Below are positions 59,968-64,000 of a stretch of DNA of 64,000 nt, piece after piece. Numbering within the stretch: the stretch's first letter is position 1; every line of letters begins with the position of its first letter. A program made the position numbers and the translations under genes. The stretch covers positions 1-64,000 of the forward strand of contig JACJXR010000006.1 in NCBI GenBank assembly GCA_020636505.1, written 5' to 3'. Source of the stretch: Chitinophagales bacterium (lineage in GTDB: Bacteria > Bacteroidota > Bacteroidia > Chitinophagales > Chitinophagaceae). The notes under the pieces were generated by a model. It was not told where the DNA came from. It worked only from the letters and a program-made list of their open reading frames with translations, and searched no databases.

Positions 59968-60384
59968 ATGAGCAGTCGTCCGGTAAGAGTTTTGGTGGCT
60001 AAGATAGGTTTGGATGGCCACGATCGTGGTGCCAAAGTTATAGCTACCGCATTGCGCGATGCGGGTATGGAGGTGATATATACCGGCCTTCGCCAAACTG
60101 CCGAAATGGTTGTCAATACAGCACTTCAAGAAGATGTGGACGCAATCGGCGTCAGCATACTCAGCGGTGCTCATATGACCGTTTTCCCAAAGGTCATCAG
60201 CCTTATGAAAGAGAAAGGACTGGACAATGTATTGCTTACCGGTGGAGGTATCATACCCGAAGAGGATATGACTAAGCTCAACGAAATGGGAGTAGGCAAG
60301 CTCTTTGCACCGGGGGCACCAACCTCTGAGATTGCGAATTATATTACCGCTTGGGTAAAAGAACACAGAAGCGAATTATTCTAA
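59968..60384 (+). CDS. Cobalamin-binding subunit of a methylmalonyl-CoA-type mutase
   Basis: A 138-residue B12-binding domain with the base-off motif IGLDGHDRGAKV (DxHxxG), GVSILSGAHM and LTGGGIIPEEDM. It corresponds to the stand-alone C-terminal domain of methylmalonyl-CoA or isobutyryl-CoA mutases. The catalytic subunit is not in the window. An enoyl-CoA hydratase gene follows after 26 bp, consistent with acyl-CoA catabolism. Confidence 0.9.
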   Translation: MSSRPVRVLVAKIGLDGHDRGAKVIATALRDAGMEVIYTGLRQTAEMVVNTALQEDVDAIGVSILSGAHMTVFPKVISLMKEKGLDNVLLTGGGIIPEEDMTKLNEMGVGKLFAPGAPTSEIANYITAWVKEHRSELF

Positions 60385-60410
60385 CACTATATAAATTTTT
60401 ACAAAACAAC

Positions 60411-61190
60411 ATGTACCAAACATTATTAACTGAGCTGCAGGAAGGAACTTTTGTGATAACCATCAATCGTCCTGATAAGCTGAATGCACTGAATAAAGAT
60501 GTGATTGAAGAGCTGGGAAAAGCTTTGGACGAAGTATATAACAATGCCGATATAAAATCCGCCATCATAACAGGTGCGGGTGAAAAGGGTTTTGTGGCCG
60601 GTGCCGATATTTCCGAATTCACCTCATTGGATTCAAAAGGAGGTGAGGCTTTGGCGAAAAAAGGCCAAGACAACGTATTTGACAAGGCTGAGAATTGCCC
60701 TAAACCGATAGTGGCCGCTGTAAACGGCTTTGCTTTGGGCGGTGGTTGCGAGTTGGCCATGTCTTGCCATTTCCGCATTGCGGCAGAAAATGCAAAGTTC
60801 GGTCAGCCCGAAGTTAACTTGGGGTTAATCCCGGGTTATGGCGGTACACAGCGCATGACACAGCTTATAGGCAAGGGCAAAACCATGGAGCTGATGATGA
60901 CCGGAGATATGATAGGTGCAGAGGAGGCAAAAAGCTTAGGTCTTGTAAATCATGTCGTTCCACAGGCCGAGTTGATGGCCAAAACGAAGGAAATTTTACA
61001 AAAAATTCAGTCAAAAGCTCCCATTGCTATTGCAAAAGTTATATCTTGTGTGAACGATGCAGCCAAGGCTGACAAGGACGGCTTTGCTAATGAAATAGCA
61101 CGTTTTGGCGAATGTTTCGATACAGAAGACATGCGCGAAGGCACAACTGCATTTTTAGAAAAAAGAAAAGCCGCTTTTAGCGGAAAATAA
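60411..61190 (+). CDS. Enoyl-CoA hydratase/isomerase
   Basis: A 259-residue crotonase-fold protein (ATG 60411, MYQTLLTELQEG). Oxyanion-hole segments are KGFVAGADISEF and GGGCELAMSCHF. Catalytic Glu positions are in PEVNLGLIPGYGGTQR. It hydrates 2-enoyl-CoA in beta-oxidation; the precise chain-length preference is not readable. Confidence 0.92.
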   Translation: MYQTLLTELQEGTFVITINRPDKLNALNKDVIEELGKALDEVYNNADIKSAIITGAGEKGFVAGADISEFTSLDSKGGEALAKKGQDNVFDKAENCPKPIVAAVNGFALGGGCELAMSCHFRIAAENAKFGQPEVNLGLIPGYGGTQRMTQLIGKGKTMELMMTGDMIGAEEAKSLGLVNHVVPQAELMAKTKEILQKIQSKAPIAIAKVISCVNDAAKADKDGFANEIARFGECFDTEDMREGTTAFLEKRKAAFSGK

Positions 61191-61216
61191 TATTTTATAT
61201 ATTCATTGTTCAAAAA

Positions 61217-62188
61217 ATGAAGCCCATGCGGAAAAAACTGATCCGTAGTCTTTTGGTATTAGTAATTAGTGCGACTACAATTTCAGCATATGCTCAGCCT
61301 GCGATTCCAAGAAAATATGTGGAACATCCCGGTTGGGCAATAGGTGTAAATTTTGGTTTGGCTGATTTGTGGGGCGATGTAGGTACTCAAGGCATGATAG
61401 ACCATTATGCCAACGATAAGTATTGGACCAAACCTCACTTCATGGGAGGTTTGTTGATGCGCTACACAGCTCACCCTTCTTTGGGAATCAGGCTAAACGT
61501 GAATTACGGTACACTGTACGCTACAGATGAATGGAACTTGAGCAAAGCAAAGACAGCCAAGTCGATAGAAGATGACGCCTATCAACGCTACCTACGTAAC
61601 CAGGATGTTCGCGCCAATATTTGGGAAGGTTCTTTCATGATAGAATTGTTGCCGATGCGTTTCAATTCCGAAAGCAATATGGCCCAAAAGTCAATGCAGA
61701 TATATGCCACAGCGGGTGTAGGTGCATTCCACTTCAGGCCGCAAACTTCTTTGATACATCCTATTACGGGAAGAAAAGAATGGGTTTGGACAAAAGAATT
61801 AAGACTTGAAGGTGAAGGTATAGAAGGTTCAGGTGCGGTAGCATCAAGCCTTTGGCAAATGTGCGTTCCATTGGGCTTGGGTATCCGTTGGGATATAGGC
61901 GATAACATGGGGCTCGGTGTTGAGTATCTGTATCGTTTTACCACAACAGACAGGCTTGACAACGTCAGCAGTGTATACCTTACTCCTGATTATTTCGACA
62001 GGTATTTGGATGCGGACGATGCGGCTATCGCCAAGCGTGTTTACGACAAGTCTTGGTATATAGATCCTACGTATAAAAATGAGCCGGGGTCTCCAAGAGG
62101 TAACAAAGAAGTACTGGATGGATATTCCACATTTTCCATCATGTTCATCTACAAGTTTACCAGCAACAAGATACCTTGGTGGTACTAA
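61217..62188 (+). CDS. Outer-membrane beta-barrel protein (DUF6089/PorG-like)
   Basis: A 323-residue protein with a signal peptide (ending SAYAQ), GWAIGVNFGLADLWGDVG near the mature start, and repeated amphipathic strands ending FSIMFIYKFTSNKIPWWY. The N-terminal pattern resembles the DUF6089/PorG family of T9SS-associated barrels. sprA lies nearby, which makes a secretion role plausible but not proven. Confidence 0.7.
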   Translation: MKPMRKKLIRSLLVLVISATTISAYAQPAIPRKYVEHPGWAIGVNFGLADLWGDVGTQGMIDHYANDKYWTKPHFMGGLLMRYTAHPSLGIRLNVNYGTLYATDEWNLSKAKTAKSIEDDAYQRYLRNQDVRANIWEGSFMIELLPMRFNSESNMAQKSMQIYATAGVGAFHFRPQTSLIHPITGRKEWVWTKELRLEGEGIEGSGAVASSLWQMCVPLGLGIRWDIGDNMGLGVEYLYRFTTTDRLDNVSSVYLTPDYFDRYLDADDAAIAKRVYDKSWYIDPTYKNEPGSPRGNKEVLDGYSTFSIMFIYKFTSNKIPWWY

Positions 62189-62217
62189 GTTTGAAGGTTT
62201 AAAACACTTTATCATAT

Positions 62218-62250
62218 AGCGGTACGGTTTATCTGTGCCGCTATTTTTTT
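62218..62250 (+). terminator. Intrinsic terminator
   Basis: AGCGGTAC (62218-62225) pairs with GTGCCGCT (62235-62242), then a T7 run. Confidence 0.75.
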
Positions 62251-62363
62251 GTTAAGTATCATGAAACTGTCATGTCCAAACCGATTTTTGTGAAAGCATG
62301 TCTTATTAAGCCCTGATAATTAATTAATATGTGCTAATTTACACGCCCCTAATCGATTGAAAT

Positions 62364-62942
62364 ATGTTCGCATATATAGAAGGGGATTTAACGTATAAAT
62401 CCCCGTCTTTACTTTATGTAAGTGTCCATGGTTTGGCCTATGAGGTAAACATTACACTACAGACATATACCCGAATACAAAATGAGGAGCGGTGCCGTTT
62501 GTACACTCATTTGCAGGTTCGTGAAGATGCATGGGTGCTGTACGGTTTTGCCGATGAGGTAGAGCGTGCCACATTCAGGCATTTGCTGTCTATCAGCGGT
62601 GTGGGTGCAACAACGGCAAGGTTGATACTTTCTTCGTTGAAACCCAGTGAGTTGGAGCGTATTGTGGCAGGCGAAGACGTCAACAGTCTTCAAAAAGTGA
62701 AAGGTATTGGCGCAAAGACGGCACAAAGAATAATATTGGAGCTTAAGGGCAAGCTGAATATTGGAGCGGAAACCGGCGAAACATTCGGTGGGACGCACAA
62801 TACAATTGAAAATGACGCGTTATTTGCATTGGTGAACCTTGGCATTAACAAGTCGGTTGCCCAAGCTGCGATCAAAAAAATACAGGGAAGTGGGGCAAGC
62901 TCTGCGGAAGAGTTAATAAAAGAAGCGCTGCGAGTACTATAG
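62364..62942 (+). CDS. ruvA: Holliday junction branch migration protein RuvA
   Basis: A 192-residue RuvA. The N-terminal OB fold is MFAYIEGDLTYKSP; the two helix-hairpin-helix motifs are LLSISGVGATTARLIL and LQKVKGIGAKTAQRIILELK. The C-terminal UBA-like domain III is DALFALVNLGINKSVAQAAI. It targets RuvB to Holliday junctions. Confidence 0.95.
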   Translation: MFAYIEGDLTYKSPSLLYVSVHGLAYEVNITLQTYTRIQNEERCRLYTHLQVREDAWVLYGFADEVERATFRHLLSISGVGATTARLILSSLKPSELERIVAGEDVNSLQKVKGIGAKTAQRIILELKGKLNIGAETGETFGGTHNTIENDALFALVNLGINKSVAQAAIKKIQGSGASSAEELIKEALRVL

Positions 62943-62962
62943 AACCTACTGAAAATAGGATT

Positions 62963-64000
62963 TTGAAGGGTAAAAGTAATTTCGGATATAAGATATTATT
63001 GGTTGTATCGCTATTGATAGTGATAGCGAATGCCGGTGCCCGAGACTTTAAGTCCCCGTTTGATATTGACGACCCTGCCGACGACCCGGATAGTACTTCC
63101 AAGCAGACGGATACCATGCAGCTCAAATTCCCGATATACGACAATTCGGGAAACCCATTGGATCGAAATCCTTCTTCCATCGATCTTAAAGACCCTTCCA
63201 ACATAGACGAATCGGTGGAGTACTCTCCTGACGACAGTGGTTTCTACTTCAAGCGTACCATGAGCGACCGTTATTTGACCACGCCAAGCTTCATGGACTA
63301 CGACGATTATGTGAAATATCGTCAACAAAAAGACGAACAAGATTATTGGAAGCGTAGGTTGGATGCATTGACATTGTTCAACAACAAGCCCAAGTTGCCT
63401 ACCATGTACAAAGAGGGTTTGTTCGACAGGATATTTGGAGGCAACAAGATATCTGTAAAACCACAAGGTAACGTTGATGTAACCTTTGGTGGAAACTGGC
63501 AGAACATTCAAAACCCGACCTTACCGCAAAATGCACAGAAGTATGGTGTGTTCGACTTCGACATGCAGATGAACATCAACCTCTTGGCGACAGTCGGTGA
63601 TAAGTTGAAACTAAACATCAGCAACAACACAAATGCAACCTTCGATTATCAGAACATACAGAAGTTGGAGTATGTGGGTAAGGAAGATGAGATTATCAAA
63701 AAGATAGAGGCCGGTAACGTAAGTTTCCCATTAAACAGCTCATTGATAAACGGTGTGCAATCGCTCTTCGGTTTGAAGACACAATTGCAGTTCGGTAAAC
63801 TTTGGGTAACAGCAGTTGTATCTCAACAAAGGTCTAAGAGAAACAGCCTTACCATACAAGGTGGTTCGCAAACACAACAGTTTGCCATCAAGGCTGATGA
63901 TTATGAAGAGAACCGCCACTTCCTATTGGCACAATACTTCAGAGATAACTATGACAACGCGCTTAGTACCTATCCCGTAATATCATCGTTGGTGACCATC
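62963..64000 (+). CDS. sprA: SprA/Sov-type T9SS outer-membrane translocon, N-terminal part (cut by window end)
   Basis: An open frame to the window end (346 codons visible). I take the TTG at 62963 as start, giving a signal peptide (YKILLVVSLLIVIANAGARD). Then come an Asp-rich region and sequence typical of SprA/Sov: RMLTTPSFMDY-like YLTTPSFMDYDDY, GGNKISVKPQGNVDVTFGGN and VGDKLKLNISNNTNATFDYQ. SprA forms the giant outer-membrane channel of the type IX secretion system, which would export the T9SS-domain proteins encoded in the island. The start lies 20 bp after the ruvA stop. Confidence 0.87.
   Translation, partial: MKGKSNFGYKILLVVSLLIVIANAGARDFKSPFDIDDPADDPDSTSKQTDTMQLKFPIYDNSGNPLDRNPSSIDLKDPSNIDESVEYSPDDSGFYFKRTMSDRYLTTPSFMDYDDYVKYRQQKDEQDYWKRRLDALTLFNNKPKLPTMYKEGLFDRIFGGNKISVKPQGNVDVTFGGNWQNIQNPTLPQNAQKYGVFDFDMQMNINLLATVGDKLKLNISNNTNATFDYQNIQKLEYVGKEDEIIKKIEAGNVSFPLNSSLINGVQSLFGLKTQLQFGKLWVTAVVSQQRSKRNSLTIQGGSQTQQFAIKADDYEENRHFLLAQYFRDNYDNALSTYPVISSLVTI

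Noticed and set aside
1..64000. CRISPR array
   Set aside because: No regularly spaced direct repeats and no cas genes were found.

Overview
The window looks like a chromosome segment of a Bacteroidota bacterium, probably Chitinophagales/Cytophagales-like. The evidence is type IX secretion (T9SS) sorting domains, the start of a SprA-type T9SS translocon gene, a flexirubin/aryl-polyene-type ketosynthase pair, a DUF4468 protein, and several promoters of the Bacteroidota form TTTG-N19-21-TAnnTTTG. Housekeeping genes lie at both ends; the middle 41 kb is a visibly more AT-rich accessory island.

Left core (1-4340): end of a ketosynthase pair, an FNR-like oxidoreductase, a secreted carboxypeptidase-regulatory-like protein and kbl. 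Right core (45980-64000): a TetR-TolC-MFP-RND efflux operon, mscL, a PcrB-like synthase, rpmH-rnpA-yidD, a lipoprotein, a gamma-carbonic-anhydrase-like protein, an ArsR regulator, tsaB, ridA, glnS, a B12-binding mutase subunit, enoyl-CoA hydratase, an outer-membrane barrel, ruvA and sprA. kbl and the RND gene converge, and the island sits between their terminators.

Island (about 4265-45980): a large serine recombinase whose 3' end runs into kbl, a HerA/TraG-type ATPase with a C-terminal nuclease-like domain, a second small TraG-like ATPase, two tyrosine recombinases (one beside the 3' half of a tRNA-Ala gene), a C5 DNA methyltransferase, an ArdC antirestriction protein, a RuvC-like protein lacking its first catalytic Asp, and several XRE regulators. 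No relaxase is visible. Cargo includes T9SS adhesin-like proteins, an RHS polymorphic toxin with a lipoprotein immunity candidate, a CYTH phosphatase/cyclase next to a divergent five-helix membrane protein, an HD-domain dNTPase-like protein with an ImmA/IrrE peptidase, and an envelope cassette (membrane protein, secreted MBL hydrolase, barrel-like protein, membrane patatin).

The most striking locus is 34911-39122 on the minus strand. It is a tightly packed, partly overlapping five-gene operon: tandem ubiquitin-like protein, DUF6791-ThiF (E1-like) enzyme, DUF6527 zinc protein, a P-loop/dCMP-deaminase fusion resembling the antiviral AvcD/dCTP deaminases, and a second ubiquitin-like protein. Divergent from it are a predicted ~85-nt small RNA with its own promoter and terminator, and an XRE-ImmA regulator pair. 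Two strongly folded noncoding segments lie at the operon's 3' side. I infer a ubiquitin-like-modifier-coupled nucleotide-depletion defence system. The individual families are known; this combination is not one I recognise.
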